The notes under the pieces are model-generated. The model saw nothing but the letters and a program-made list of their open reading frames with translations. It made no database searches and was not told where the DNA came from. From NCBI RefSeq assembly GCF_030063195.1, contig NZ_JASISS010000001.1, positions 241,818-305,817 on the forward strand: a DNA stretch of 64,000 bases, read 5' to 3'. Numbering within the stretch: position 1 is the stretch's first letter; each line of letters begins with the position of its first letter. The translations under genes and the position numbers were made by a program. The DNA is from Cryobacterium sp. PH31-AA6 (GTDB lineage Bacteria > Actinomycetota > Actinomycetes > Actinomycetales > Microbacteriaceae). Positions 44,717-54,119 of this stretch are shown here, in pieces.

Positions 44717-45153
44717 GCCCGGCCCGCCCGGCGCCGGAACGGCGCCCGGCCCGCCGTCGCCGCATCCGTGCGCCTGGCAGGGCGCCTGGCAGGGCGCGTG
44801 GCAGTGTGCGTGCCAACGCACTGGGCAACAACGCACTGGGCAACAACGCACTGGACAACAGTGTCGCGGCGTCGTCGTCGGGGTGTCCGGAGTGCGCCGG
44901 ATCGGCGCCGCGGTCAGCATGCCGGGAGTTGCCCGCTCACCCGGATCGGCACCCAGTTTGTGCACTGCGACAACCTCACCGGTGCGGGCGTGAGCGCCCC
45001 GGCGTGGATCCCGGAACGCTGACCGGCTGGGAGGTTACGGGCCAGGACACCGGGGAGACGGGCCGGTACCCGCCTGCCGATATTCGATTGCAAGTTCTCC
45101 GGCGAGGAAACGTAGGCTGGAAGCCCATCCATCGAGTCGGAAACAGGTCTGCC
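44717..45153. other. 437-base region without a supported gene, containing short tandem repeats
   Basis: An open plus frame joins the upstream stop (GTGA at 44713-44716) to the EEP-family gene, but its codons are low-complexity and unlike any family, so it is not called. The region contains two tandem repeat sets (44770-44859). Another plus frame ends at 45022 with a plausible protein-like tail (GTQFVHCDNLTGAGVSAPAW), which may be debris of a former gene. Confidence 0.5.
44770..44859. repeat. Two short tandem repeat sets (12-bp x3 and 15-bp x3)
   Basis: Units of gcgcctggcagg start at 44770, 44782 and 44794 (the last diverged). Units of aacgcactgggcaac start at 44815, 44830 and 44845 (the last with one change). 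The 15-base period equals that of the arrays at 38083, 58147 and 59927, though the unit sequence differs. Confidence 0.8.
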
Positions 45154-45918
45154 GTGCGGGTCATCAGCTACAACCTCCGCAAGAACCGTGCCAGCGGTGA
45201 ACTCGTCGCCCTGGACCAACAGTACGAGCCCGACGTCATGTGCCTCCAGGAGTGCGACACACTCGAGCTTCCCCGCGAGATCGGACTGTTGCACCTGGCC
45301 GACTCCACCCTCACCAACCGGCTCGGCCTCGCGGTCTACTATCGCAAGGATCGGTTCGAGGCGGTCAAGACGCAGGCATTCGCGTTGAAGAAGTCGTTGC
45401 ACGATCTGGTGTTGGCGCCGGCGCACGAGCGCCTGATCGGCACCCGGCTGATTGACCGGGTCGAAGACCGCGAGCTCGTCGTCGCCTCGTTCCACGCCGC
45501 GCCGCTCACCGCGATGAACTCCCTGCGCCGCAACCAGATCCGCACCGCGCACGAGGAACTCAACCTGCTCGGGCCGGGGCTGCCCACCCTGATGGTCGGC
45601 GACTACAACTACCCGATCTTCAAGCGCAACCTCGGAAACAAGATCAACAAGTCCGGCTATGACCTCACCCTGAGCGACTCCCGCACCTACACGCGCTATA
45701 AGTTTTTCAGGGGGCACTTCGATCTCGCCACGTCGACCGGCCTGACCATCGACAACGTCGAGACGCTGCCGCAGCGTACCTCCGACCACATGCCGATCCT
45801 CGTCACATCGACCTACACCGACGAGTCGGTGCACGACACGGTTCGCCAGTCCGAGCGGCGCACCGTTCGCGAGTTCGAGCGGTCGGGGAGCCCGGTGCCG
45901 GAGGACTTCGACATCTAG
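45154..45918 (+). CDS. Endonuclease/exonuclease/phosphatase (EEP) family protein
   Basis: The GTG at 45154 begins the conserved domain directly (VRVISYNLRKNRASG), giving 254 residues. The metal and catalytic motifs of the DNase I/EEP fold are present: ISYNLRKN, CLQECD near residue 33, VVASFHAAPLTAMN, VGDYNYPIFKR near residue 150 and TSDHMPILV near residue 210. The substrate may be DNA, RNA or a phosphodiester lipid. No signal peptide is seen. The C-terminal tail is charged (RRTVREFERSGSPVPEDFDI). The following 293 bases (45919-46211) hold no gene; only short direct words were noticed there. Confidence 0.85.
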   Translation: MRVISYNLRKNRASGELVALDQQYEPDVMCLQECDTLELPREIGLLHLADSTLTNRLGLAVYYRKDRFEAVKTQAFALKKSLHDLVLAPAHERLIGTRLIDRVEDRELVVASFHAAPLTAMNSLRRNQIRTAHEELNLLGPGLPTLMVGDYNYPIFKRNLGNKINKSGYDLTLSDSRTYTRYKFFRGHFDLATSTGLTIDNVETLPQRTSDHMPILVTSTYTDESVHDTVRQSERRTVREFERSGSPVPEDFDI

Positions 45919-46211
45919 CCCGGAGGGTCAGCTGCGAGCCATTCCGGTCGGCCTACTCGGATCACAGGGAGCCTGATCCGCGAGGGTAGAACCGCTCCGG
46001 GCGAACCCGAGACCTCGAAACTGTCGCGTTGTCGGGGCTGGTCCGGGCCTTGACCCGGGCGTGAGCGCGGACGACAATGTCTGAGGAATACTCAGGCAAT
46101 TGCTTTCATAACTCTGTGACCCTTCGAGCGGGAATACGGTGAATCGGCGGTCACGCAGCGATGCGGCGCCGTGAGAACCCGGCCGCGCACCCTCTCAATG
46201 AAGGGAACATT

Positions 46212-47264
46212 GTGTTTGCCAAACGAACAATCACCCTGGCCGCGCTCCTCGCGGCGCTCGTGATTCCATCAGTTCTGTCGCCGACGGTGGCTGGAGCGAC
46301 CACGACGCACCAGGGCGCATCGGCCACACTCCTCGTCTCGGGTCTTCAGGGAACGACCGGTGGCACGATCGGCCCCGACGGGGCGCTCTACGTGACGGAA
46401 AACGTGCTCGGAACCGTGACTCGGATAGATCCGAAGACGGGTGCCACATCAACATTCGCCAGCGGCCTGCCGAAGACCGTGATCGGCATCGCAGGCCCGA
46501 TCGATGTGGCCTTCATCGGCAACACCGCGTACGTCCTGGTCTCCGTGGTGGGTCCCGAGGTCGGCGGCACCAACGTCGATGGCATCTATCGGATCGACAG
46601 CCCCACGACCTTCACGGTGATCGCCGACCTCGGCGCGTTCTCCCGCGCGCATCCGCCGGCTACTGACTTTTTTCTCGCGAGCGGAGTGCAGTTTGCGTTC
46701 CAGCCGTTTCGCGGCGGCTTCCTGGTGACCGACGGACACCACAACCGGATGCTCAGCGTGAAGCTCGACGGGACGGTGACCGAGCTGATCGCGTTTGAGA
46801 ACATTGTTCCCACGGGTCTGGCCGTGTCAGGAAAGACGATCTACATGGCGGAGGCCGGCCCCGTGCCACACCTTCCGGCAACGGGCAAGGTGGTCTCGTT
46901 CAGCGCGAAGAATCCGGTGGCGACGGACGTTGCGTCCGGCTATAGCCTGATCGTGGACGTCGCGGTCAGCAAATGCGGAACGGTATATGCCCTGTCCCAG
47001 GGCGATTCACCGGGCCAGGTGCCGGCAGGTTCCCCGGCCCTGCCCAATAGCGGTGAGTTGCTGCGAGTGAACGCCGACGGCGTGTTTTCCGTCGTGGCCG
47101 ATGCCCTGAACCTGCCGACGTCGGTCGTTTTCAGTGAGGACACGGCACTTGTCGTGACGCTCAACGGCGAGGTGTGGACGGTGCCCGTAGGGTCGGGTCG
47201 AGACCAGGGTAAGGGTGATGACTGCCGCGACAACAACCACGGTGAACATAACGAGGGGAAGTGA
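46212..47264 (+). CDS. Secreted ScyD/ScyE-like beta-propeller protein
   Basis: The GTG at 46212, preceded by GAAGGGA, gives 350 residues with a signal peptide (KRTITLAALLAALVIPSVLS, cleavage near VAGA). The mature part has repeated propeller-like strands (GTIGPDGALYVTENVLGTVT; FRGGFLVTDGHHNRMLSVKL; GDSPGQVPAGSPALPNSGEL) typical of the ScyD/ScyE family found widely in soil bacteria. The name derives from scytonemin genes, but a role in pigment synthesis is not implied here. The C-terminus is short, Asp/His/Asn-rich and polar (KGDDCRDNNHGEHNEGK). Confidence 0.85.
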   Translation: MFAKRTITLAALLAALVIPSVLSPTVAGATTTHQGASATLLVSGLQGTTGGTIGPDGALYVTENVLGTVTRIDPKTGATSTFASGLPKTVIGIAGPIDVAFIGNTAYVLVSVVGPEVGGTNVDGIYRIDSPTTFTVIADLGAFSRAHPPATDFFLASGVQFAFQPFRGGFLVTDGHHNRMLSVKLDGTVTELIAFENIVPTGLAVSGKTIYMAEAGPVPHLPATGKVVSFSAKNPVATDVASGYSLIVDVAVSKCGTVYALSQGDSPGQVPAGSPALPNSGELLRVNADGVFSVVADALNLPTSVVFSEDTALVVTLNGEVWTVPVGSGRDQGKGDDCRDNNHGEHNEGK

Positions 47265-47328
47265 CACGGTGGCGTAGTTCATAGCCCGAAAACGGTGTGA
47301 ACCAGGCCCGACCCCAGGCCGAGCCGCC

Positions 47329-47416
47329 GGTGGTCGAGCTTGTCGAGTCCCGGTCCCGAGACCCTGTCCCGAGACCTCGCCGCCCAGCCGCGCTGGTTTC
47401 GACAAGCGCAACCACC
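47329..47416. repeat. 22-bp dispersed inverted repeat (ggtggtcgagcttgtcgag family)
   Basis: The left arm starts ggtggtcgagcttgtcgag (47329) and the right arm is ggtttcgacaagcgcaacca (from 47395). Paired, they agree at about 18 of 22 positions with 44 bases between. It lies between two convergent genes. The word is a known-looking, high-copy actinobacterial intergenic motif and is related to the last unit of the array at 38083-38247. Confidence 0.75.
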
Positions 47417-47419
47417 GCC

Positions 47420-48397
47420 TCACGGCACCAGCAGAATCTTCCCCACGTGCCCCGACGCCTCCATCCGTCGATGCGCGTCCGCGGCCTCCGCGAACGAGAA
47501 CCGGCTGTCGATCACCGGGCGGAACGCTCCGGATTCGAGCCAGGGCCAGACATCCGTTTTGAGGGCCCGGATGATCGCGGCCTTCTCCACGAATGGGCGG
47601 GCGCGGAGGGTCGTGCCCCAGTAACGACCACGTTTCTGCATCAGGTGGAACGGGTTGAAGACCGTGTCCTCGCCGCTCTGGTTGGCGATCACCATGATGC
47701 GCCCGCCGACCGCGAGCGCGGCCACGTTGCGGGCCGCGTAGGAGCCGCCGATGATGTCGAGGATCACGTCGGCGCCGTGCCCGCCGGTGGCGGCCACGAT
47801 CTCGGCCTCGAAGTCCTGCGTGCGGTAGTTGATCAGAATCTCCGCGCCCAGTTCCGCGCACGCCGCAAGTTTCTCCGCCGACCCGGCCGTCACGGCCACC
47901 CGGGCGCCGGCCAGGCGGCCCAGCTGGATGGCCGCGGTGCCGATTCCGCTCGCGCCGCCGTGCACGAGCAGGGTCTCGCCGGCGGCCAGGCCCGCGCTCA
48001 TGAACACGTTCGACCACACCGTGGCCAGCGCCTCGGGCAGCCCGGCCGCGTCGACAAGGTCGATCGAGTCCGGCACCGGGAGCGCCAGCTCCTCGTGCAC
48101 CACGGCCTCGGTGGCGTAACCGCCGCCCGGCAGCAGCGCGCACACCCGGTCGCCGAGCGCGAACAGCGTGGTCTCGGCGCCGAGCTCGGTGACCACCCCG
48201 GACACCTCCAGCCCGGGCCACTGCGGGGCGCCCGCCGGTGACGGGTACGCGCCCAGGCGTTGCGCGACATCCGCCCGGTTCACGCCGGCCGCGGCCACCC
48301 GAAAGCGGATGTCCCGGGGCCCGACGGGCAGATCGGCGACGGTGGACAGGGTGAGGACGTCGGGCCCTCCGGGGGTGGTGACGAGGAGTGCGAGCAT
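47420..48397 (-). CDS. NAD(P)H:quinone oxidoreductase-like, zeta-crystallin type MDR protein
   Basis: This 325-residue medium-chain dehydrogenase/reductase has the GroES-like N-domain (VAAAGVNRADVAQRLGAYPS; GLEVSGVVTELG) and the Rossmann loop GASGIGTAAIQLGRLAGARV with the family's non-zinc catalytic pattern. It lacks the structural zinc Cys set, so it is of the QOR/PIG3 type, reducing quinones or enones with NADPH. It converges with the ScyD/ScyE-like gene at an inverted repeat and has palindromic element E about 50 bases upstream of its start. Confidence 0.9.
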   Translation of the reverse strand: MLALLVTTPGGPDVLTLSTVADLPVGPRDIRFRVAAAGVNRADVAQRLGAYPSPAGAPQWPGLEVSGVVTELGAETTLFALGDRVCALLPGGGYATEAVVHEELALPVPDSIDLVDAAGLPEALATVWSNVFMSAGLAAGETLLVHGGASGIGTAAIQLGRLAGARVAVTAGSAEKLAACAELGAEILINYRTQDFEAEIVAATGGHGADVILDIIGGSYAARNVAALAVGGRIMVIANQSGEDTVFNPFHLMQKRGRYWGTTLRARPFVEKAAIIRALKTDVWPWLESGAFRPVIDSRFSFAEAADAHRRMEASGHVGKILLVP

Positions 48398-48444
48398 GGT
48401 GTCATCCTACGAGCGCCCCCGGCCCCTCACTCGAGGGATGCCCG

Positions 48445-48507
48445 ACTGAGTTGCGGACAAGGCACCCCCGTCCCGAAAATGAAGGTGTATTTTCCGGAAG
48501 TCAATCG
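48445..48507. repeat. Palindromic element, copy E
   Basis: The left part actgagttgcggacaagg with inner cacc, and the right part gaaggtgtattttccgg ending tcaatcgg, align with copies B, C and D in length (63 nt) and word order, but the right arm has decayed more. It sits between two minus-strand genes. Confidence 0.65.
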
Positions 48508-48601
48508 GCACGAGGTCAACCGGCACGAGGTCGCGAGCTCGTCGTGCGGGCGTCTGGCGTCGAACCAGGCTTGAGGTGGCGGGATCGAGGCTGTCACCCC
48601 G

Positions 48602-49960
48602 CTACAGCCCGAACTCCCGGTCCAGTCGCTCCGAGCGCGCCCGGAAGGAGAGGTAACCGGCATCCTGCGGGCCGAGCAGCCGTCCCAGTACGTGCACGGC
48701 CCGCTCGTCGGTGGACCCCATGTCGGTGGCGCACCAGCGCTGGATCAACTCGGCGCTGCCGCTCGCCCGGATCGCGGTCCCGACGGCGTCACTCAGCTCC
48801 ACCCGCAGCGACTCGATCGCGAACGCTGCCGAGCGGCTGAGCAGTGGGGCGGAGTAGGCATTCAGCGCCTCCGCCAGCTGCCCGGTGCGGAGCGCGCGCA
48901 ACACCCGACTGACGTCGGAGGTTCCGCGCACGCCATCCGCCAGCCGGTACGGATTGGACTCCACCAGGCCCGGCGCGGCCGCCCGGATTCGGTGCATTTC
49001 GATTCGGATCGTCGACGCGGCACCGGTTTCTCCGTGCACCTCGTATGCCAACTCCTCGGCGCTCCACCCGCGGCTGCGCGAATCCAGCAGGGCCAGGATC
49101 TCCGCTCGCCGGAGCGACAACGGCACCCGCAGTCCGTCGGGGAACACCGCCGCCGGCCTGTCGCCCAGGAACTCAAGCGCCAGGCCGGTCTGAGGAGGGT
49201 TGGCCGCGATGCTTGCCGTGCTCTCGGGCAGGGCGCCGTGCCGGGCTGGAACCGGGCTCGCCGAGCTGGCCGGGCGGGCCTTCAACAGTTCCTCGGCCAG
49301 CCGCACGCCGGTCTTGACCATGCGCATGCTGTCGACCGTGACCGTGTCGAGCGGCCCGGACACGTTCAGCACTCCCAGAAGCGCCCCTGTGCGTGGGTCG
49401 CGGATGGGGGACGCTGTACAGGCCCAATCGTGGTGGGTGCGCACCAGATGTTCGGCCGAAAAGAGCTGCGCGGCACGCCCGCTGACCAGGACCTCGCTGA
49501 TTGCATTGGTACCGATCCCGTACTCGGACCAGTCCGCGCCCTCCATGAACTCCAGCCCGTCGGCCTGCGTCAACACGGCCGGGCTACCCACCCGCCACAG
49601 GATCTCGCCCTGCGCATTGGTCAGCACCAGCAGGTGCCGCCCGGAGGCGTTCTCATCGGCGAGCAGCTCGGTGAGCGCGGGCATCACCGCCGCGAGGGGA
49701 TGCTCACGACGCAGCGAGACGACGTCGGACACCTCGTGAAGGTGCCGAGGCAGATGTGTGTCCGGGTCGATCCCACAGGCCAGGGCTCGCTGCCAGGACG
49801 CCCAGATGCTCGGGCTGACGTTCGGCTGCGCTGCACCGGAGAGCGCCAGGTCGTGGGCCCGCCGGAGCAGGGCCGCGTACTCGCTGGGTGAGGAGAACCG
49901 CAGGTCGGACGGCGCCGCGAGCGCACGGCTGCCGCCGGTTCCCTGCTCTCGGTGAGGCAT
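48602..49960 (-). CDS. GAF-domain regulator with C-terminal winged-helix/BTAD-like region
   Basis: This 452-residue protein begins like AcoR-type regulators (SEYAALLRRAHDLALSG, then SPSIWASWQRALACGIDPDT) and has a GAF sensor at about residues 85-235 (GEILWRVGSPAVL; YGIGTNAISEVLVSGRAAQL). The sigma-54 AAA+ and Fis domains that follow in AcoR are absent. Instead the C-terminus (residues 270-450) holds RRAEILALLDSRSRGWSAEE, typical of an OmpR-like winged helix, and helical repeats like a small BTAD (RALRTGQLAEALNAYSAPLL). It is divergent from the flavin monooxygenase gene at 50127 and likely controls it in response to a small aromatic or ketone. Confidence 0.85.
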   Translation of the reverse strand: MPHREQGTGGSRALAAPSDLRFSSPSEYAALLRRAHDLALSGAAQPNVSPSIWASWQRALACGIDPDTHLPRHLHEVSDVVSLRREHPLAAVMPALTELLADENASGRHLLVLTNAQGEILWRVGSPAVLTQADGLEFMEGADWSEYGIGTNAISEVLVSGRAAQLFSAEHLVRTHHDWACTASPIRDPRTGALLGVLNVSGPLDTVTVDSMRMVKTGVRLAEELLKARPASSASPVPARHGALPESTASIAANPPQTGLALEFLGDRPAAVFPDGLRVPLSLRRAEILALLDSRSRGWSAEELAYEVHGETGAASTIRIEMHRIRAAAPGLVESNPYRLADGVRGTSDVSRVLRALRTGQLAEALNAYSAPLLSRSAAFAIESLRVELSDAVGTAIRASGSAELIQRWCATDMGSTDERAVHVLGRLLGPQDAGYLSFRARSERLDREFGL

Positions 49961-50126
49961 CTGTGCACTCCCTGGGTCGACCCGAACAAAGGCAGTCGCA
50001 GTGGGTGTAACGCCGTTGTAACCCCCGCGGGTTTCTACTTGAGCGTGAGATCACGCCCGAATCGTTTGGGGAAACCCTAGTACGCGCATCCGGCAGATCT
50101 CACTCAGCGCACACAAGGGAGTGAAT

Positions 50127-51932
50127 ATGCCTGAATCATCACAGCCTGAATCACCGAATGAGGTCGTCGACCGTTGGCTCGCGGGCCTGGATGCCGCCCT
50201 GCAGGCCCGCGACATCGACGCTGCCCTGGCCCTCTTCGAGGAGGACAGCTACTGGCGCGACTTCGTGACCTTCACCTGGAATCTCAAGACCTTCGAGGGC
50301 AAGCACGACATCCGAAGGATGCTGGAGGCTCAGCTGGAGCACGTGCAGCCCGCCGGCTGGGTGCGCGCCGAAGACGCCACCGGTGACGCCGTCGCCGCCG
50401 AGGCCTGGGTGAACTTCGAGACCGGGCAGGCCCGCGGGTATGCGCACCTCCGGCTACGGCACGGCAAATGCTGGACCCTGCTCACCACCATGCAGGAACT
50501 CAAGGGCTTCGAAGAGAAGAAGGGCGCCAACCGTGAGCAGGGCGTGACGCACGAGATTCAGAAGGGTCGGCTGTCCTGGCTGGAGAAGAAGAATGCACGG
50601 GAAGCCTCGCTCGGCTACGACGAGCAGCCGTACTGCGTCATCGTCGGCGGCGGCCAGGGCGGCATCGGTCTGGCCGCACGGATGCGTCGGCTCGGCGTGC
50701 CCACGATCGTGATCGAGAAGAATGCGCGCCCCGGCGATTCGTGGCGCAACCGCTACAAATCCCTGCACCTGCACGATCCGGTTTGGTACGACCACCTTCC
50801 GTACCTGAAGTTCCCGGAGGACTGGCCGGTCTTCGCGTCCAAGGACAAGATCGGGGACTGGCTGGAGCACTACACCCGCATCATGGAACTCAACTACTGG
50901 TCGAGCACGGAATGCACCAAGGCCGCGTTCGACGAGGCCGACCAGGAATGGGTGGTGGAGGTCGTGCGCGAGGGCCAGAAAGTGACCCTGCGGCCCAAGC
51001 AGTTGGTCTTCGCCCTGGGCGTGTCCGGGTATCCGAACACCCCGGTCTTCGAGGGGGCCGAAACGTTCGCCGGGCAACAGCACCACTCGTCTAAGCACGA
51101 GGGCGGCGGGGACTGGACCGGCAAGAAGGCCGTCGTGATCGGCTCCAATAACTCCGCCCACGACATCTGTGCCGACCTCTGGGAGACGGGAGCGGAGGTG
51201 ACGATGGTACAGCGGTCGTCCACGCACATCGCCCGCAGCGACGCCCTGATGGACCTGGCGCTGGGTGATCTCTACTCGGAGCGTGCCCTGGCCAACGGGG
51301 TGACCACCGAGAAAGCCGACCTGTTGTTCGCCTCCCTGCCGTACCGGATCCTGCCGGCTGCGCAGATCCCCATCTATGAGGAGATGGCCCGGCGTGACGC
51401 CGACTTCTACGCCAAGCTCACGGACGTCGGATTCGACCTGGACTTCGGCACCGACGGCTCCGGCCTGTTCCTGAAGTACCTGCGCCGCGGCTCCGGCTAC
51501 TACATCGATGTGGGTGCGTCCCAGCTGCTGATCGACGGCCGGGTCAAGGTGAAGTCAGGTCAGATCGACCGGATCGAGAGCGGCTCGGTCGTCCTCGAGG
51601 ACGGAACGGCGCTGGAGGCCGACCTGATCGTCTACGCCACCGGCTACGGCTCGATGAACGGCTGGCTGGCCGACCTGGTCTCGCCCGAGGTCGCCGACCA
51701 GGTCGGCCGGTGCTGGGGCTACGGTTCGGACACGCCCAAGGACCCGGGGCCCTGGGAGGGCGAGCTGCGCAACATGTGGAAGCCGACCAATGTGCAGCAG
51801 CTCTGGATCCACGGCGGCAACCTGCACCAGAGCCGGCACTACTCCAACTACCTGGCGCTGCAGATCAAGGCCCGGATGGAGGGCCTGGACACCCCGGTGT
51901 ACGAGCTCCAGGAGTCGCACTTCACACACTGA
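50127..51932 (+). CDS. Flavin-containing monooxygenase with N-terminal NTF2/SnoaL-like domain
   Basis: ATG 50127, after AAGGGA, gives 601 residues. Residues 10-140 look like an NTF2/SnoaL-like domain (NEVVDRWLAGLDAALQARDI; LFEEDSYWRDFVTF). Then comes a full FAD/NADPH monooxygenase: FAD loop CVIVGGGQGGIGLAARMRRL near residue 175, WRNRYKSLHLHDPVWY, a second Rossmann loop VVIGSNNSAHDICADLWE near residue 335 and YATGYGS near residue 505. It should hydroxylate or Baeyer-Villiger-oxidise a small carbonyl or aromatic. The divergent GAF regulator suggests it is inducible. Confidence 0.9.
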   Translation: MPESSQPESPNEVVDRWLAGLDAALQARDIDAALALFEEDSYWRDFVTFTWNLKTFEGKHDIRRMLEAQLEHVQPAGWVRAEDATGDAVAAEAWVNFETGQARGYAHLRLRHGKCWTLLTTMQELKGFEEKKGANREQGVTHEIQKGRLSWLEKKNAREASLGYDEQPYCVIVGGGQGGIGLAARMRRLGVPTIVIEKNARPGDSWRNRYKSLHLHDPVWYDHLPYLKFPEDWPVFASKDKIGDWLEHYTRIMELNYWSSTECTKAAFDEADQEWVVEVVREGQKVTLRPKQLVFALGVSGYPNTPVFEGAETFAGQQHHSSKHEGGGDWTGKKAVVIGSNNSAHDICADLWETGAEVTMVQRSSTHIARSDALMDLALGDLYSERALANGVTTEKADLLFASLPYRILPAAQIPIYEEMARRDADFYAKLTDVGFDLDFGTDGSGLFLKYLRRGSGYYIDVGASQLLIDGRVKVKSGQIDRIESGSVVLEDGTALEADLIVYATGYGSMNGWLADLVSPEVADQVGRCWGYGSDTPKDPGPWEGELRNMWKPTNVQQLWIHGGNLHQSRHYSNYLALQIKARMEGLDTPVYELQESHFTH

Positions 51933-51971
51933 GGGGATGCCGGGCAGGGCCAGCCGGGGGCGTACCTCCCG

Positions 51972-54119
51972 TTACCGGCTGGTCACCTTCTCGGGGTCCA
52001 GGTCCAGCCGGCGCAGTAGCTGGGCGTTCAGCGCCACGACCACCGTGGACAGTGACATCAGCAGCGCGCCGACGGACATCGGCAGCACGAACCCGATCGG
52101 TGCGAGGATGCCGGCGGCGAGCGGAACGGAGAGCAGGTTGTACCCCGCGGCCCACCACAGGTTCTGGCGCATCTTCCGGTAGGAGGCCCGGGACAACTCG
52201 ATCACGGACACCACAGAGCGGGGGTCATCGCTGGCGAGGATCACGCCGGCGGAGGCGATCGCAACATCCGTGCCGGCGCCGATCGCGATGCCGACATCGG
52301 CTTGCGCGAGAGCGGGAGCGTCGTTGACGCCGTCGCCGACCATCGCGACCTTGCGGCCTTCGCCCTGCAGCGCCTTGACTTTCGAGGCCTTGTCGGCCGG
52401 TCGCACTCCGGCGAAGTACCGGTCGATGCCGAGTTCTCCGGCGACGGATGCGGCGACCGCTTCGGCGTCGCCGGTGATCATCACCACCTGCACGTTGCGG
52501 TCGTGGAGCGCGGCGATCGCGGCGTGCGACTCGAGGCGAATCTCGTCCGCCAGCCGCAGGGCACCCGCGACCTTCCCGTCGACGAGCACGTGCAGGATGA
52601 TGGCACCCTGCTCACGCCATTCGTCGGCGATGGGGAGTTCGGAGCCGGACTCCTGCTCGAGCAAGTACGGACCGCCGACCTGGATAGTGCGCTCCGCCAC
52701 GCGGGCGCGGACCCCGACGGCCGGGGACGACTCGAAGTCGACGGAGCCGGGCACGGTCAGGTCGCGCTCCTTGGCGGCCGCGACGATGGCTCGGGCCAGC
52801 GGATGCTCAGAGTCCGACTCGGCCGCGGCCGCCAACCCGAGGAGTTCGTCGGCGTCGAACCCGTCGACGGGTTCGACGGCGGTCACGGCGGGGGTTCCCT
52901 TGGTGAGGGTGCCGGTCTTGTCGAAGATGACGGTGTCGACCGTGCGCATGCTCTCCAGCGCCAGTCTGTCCTTCACGAGCACACCGGCCTTCGCGGCCCG
53001 TTCGGTGGAGATCGACACCACCAGGGGGATCGCCAGTCCGAGAGCGTGCGGGCAGGCGATGACCAGCACCGTGATCGTGCGCACCACGGCGGCATCCGGC
53101 ATCCCGATCGCGGTCCACACGATGGCGGTGATCACACCGGAGCCGAGTGCGAACCAGAACAGGTAGCCCGCGGCACGATCGGCGAGGCGCTGCGCCCGCG
53201 ACGTCGAATTCTGAGCATCGGCCACCAGCTTCTGGATGCCGGCCAACGCCGTGTCATCGCCGACCGCCGTGATCTCGACCCGCACTCCGGAGTCCGTCGC
53301 GACCGTTCCGGCGACGACATGGTCGCCCTCGCTGCGGCGGACCGGGCGGGATTCGCCGGTGATCATGGACTCATCCATGCTGGCCGAGCCTTGAGACACG
53401 CGACCGTCTGCGGGGACCCGGCCGCCGGGCCGGACGACGACGACGTCGCCGACCTGCAACTCGCTGGGGGAGACGGTGACCGTCTCGTCTCCGTCGACCC
53501 GTTCGGCTTCGTCGGGGAGGAGCGCGGCGAGAGAATCCAGCGCCGAGGTCGTCTGCGCCAGTGAGCGCATCTCGACCCAGTGGCCGAGCAGCATGATCAC
53601 GGTCAGCAGGGCGAGCTCCCACCAGAAGTCCAGCCCGTGATCGAGGAGTCCGAGGCTGGCACCCCACGACGCCACGAACGCGACCGTGATTGCGAGTCCG
53701 ATCAGCAACATCATTCCCGGCTGTCTGCTGCGCAGTTCGCTCACCGCCCCAGTGAGGAACGGTGCACCACCCCAGACATAGACGACGCTCCCCAGCACGG
53801 GGGAGACCCACAGCACCCATGCAGCATCCGGCAGTGAGTAGCCGAGCAGCATCGCGAACATCGGCGAGAACCACACCACGGGAACCGCCAGGACCAGCAT
53901 GATCCAGAACAGCCGCCGGAACCGGGCCACATGATCGCCATGACCGGCGTGACCGCCGTGACCTGCGTGACCGGCGTGACCGCCACCGCCCGGGTGTCCG
54001 TCGTGCTGGTCACTCGAGCCGTGCGTCATCATGGCGCCGCCGCCAGCCGGCTCATGGTGCGAGCCTGGATTGACCGGCGCTGCGTGCGAGGTTGCGCTGG
54101 TGTGATCGTGTTGGCTCAT
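51972..54119 (-). CDS. copB: Copper-translocating P1B-type ATPase (CopB-like)
   Basis: ATG 54119 with GGAGGC upstream gives 715 residues. The N-terminus is a His/Gly-rich metal-binding tail (GGHAGHAGHGGHAGHGDH), followed by P-type ATPase hallmarks: MDESMITGESRPVRR, the membrane CPH motif IACPHALGLAIPLV, phosphorylation loop FDKTGTLTKG, MITGDAEAV and VGDGVNDAPALAQAD. A CPH rather than CPC motif marks the CopB subtype, which exports Cu2+ (or Ag+/Cu+). No CopZ, CsoR or multicopper oxidase gene is adjacent. A CsoR-like palindrome lies upstream at 54250-54266. Confidence 0.93.
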   Translation of the reverse strand: MSQHDHTSATSHAAPVNPGSHHEPAGGGAMMTHGSSDQHDGHPGGGGHAGHAGHGGHAGHGDHVARFRRLFWIMLVLAVPVVWFSPMFAMLLGYSLPDAAWVLWVSPVLGSVVYVWGGAPFLTGAVSELRSRQPGMMLLIGLAITVAFVASWGASLGLLDHGLDFWWELALLTVIMLLGHWVEMRSLAQTTSALDSLAALLPDEAERVDGDETVTVSPSELQVGDVVVVRPGGRVPADGRVSQGSASMDESMITGESRPVRRSEGDHVVAGTVATDSGVRVEITAVGDDTALAGIQKLVADAQNSTSRAQRLADRAAGYLFWFALGSGVITAIVWTAIGMPDAAVVRTITVLVIACPHALGLAIPLVVSISTERAAKAGVLVKDRLALESMRTVDTVIFDKTGTLTKGTPAVTAVEPVDGFDADELLGLAAAAESDSEHPLARAIVAAAKERDLTVPGSVDFESSPAVGVRARVAERTIQVGGPYLLEQESGSELPIADEWREQGAIILHVLVDGKVAGALRLADEIRLESHAAIAALHDRNVQVVMITGDAEAVAASVAGELGIDRYFAGVRPADKASKVKALQGEGRKVAMVGDGVNDAPALAQADVGIAIGAGTDVAIASAGVILASDDPRSVVSVIELSRASYRKMRQNLWWAAGYNLLSVPLAAGILAPIGFVLPMSVGALLMSLSTVVVALNAQLLRRLDLDPEKVTSR

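Noticed and set aside
44713..45153. Upstream extension of the EEP-family frame, with a GTGA overlap to the Cys-rich gene
   Set aside because: The 147 extra codons are low-complexity and repeat-derived; the domain starts exactly at GTG 45154.
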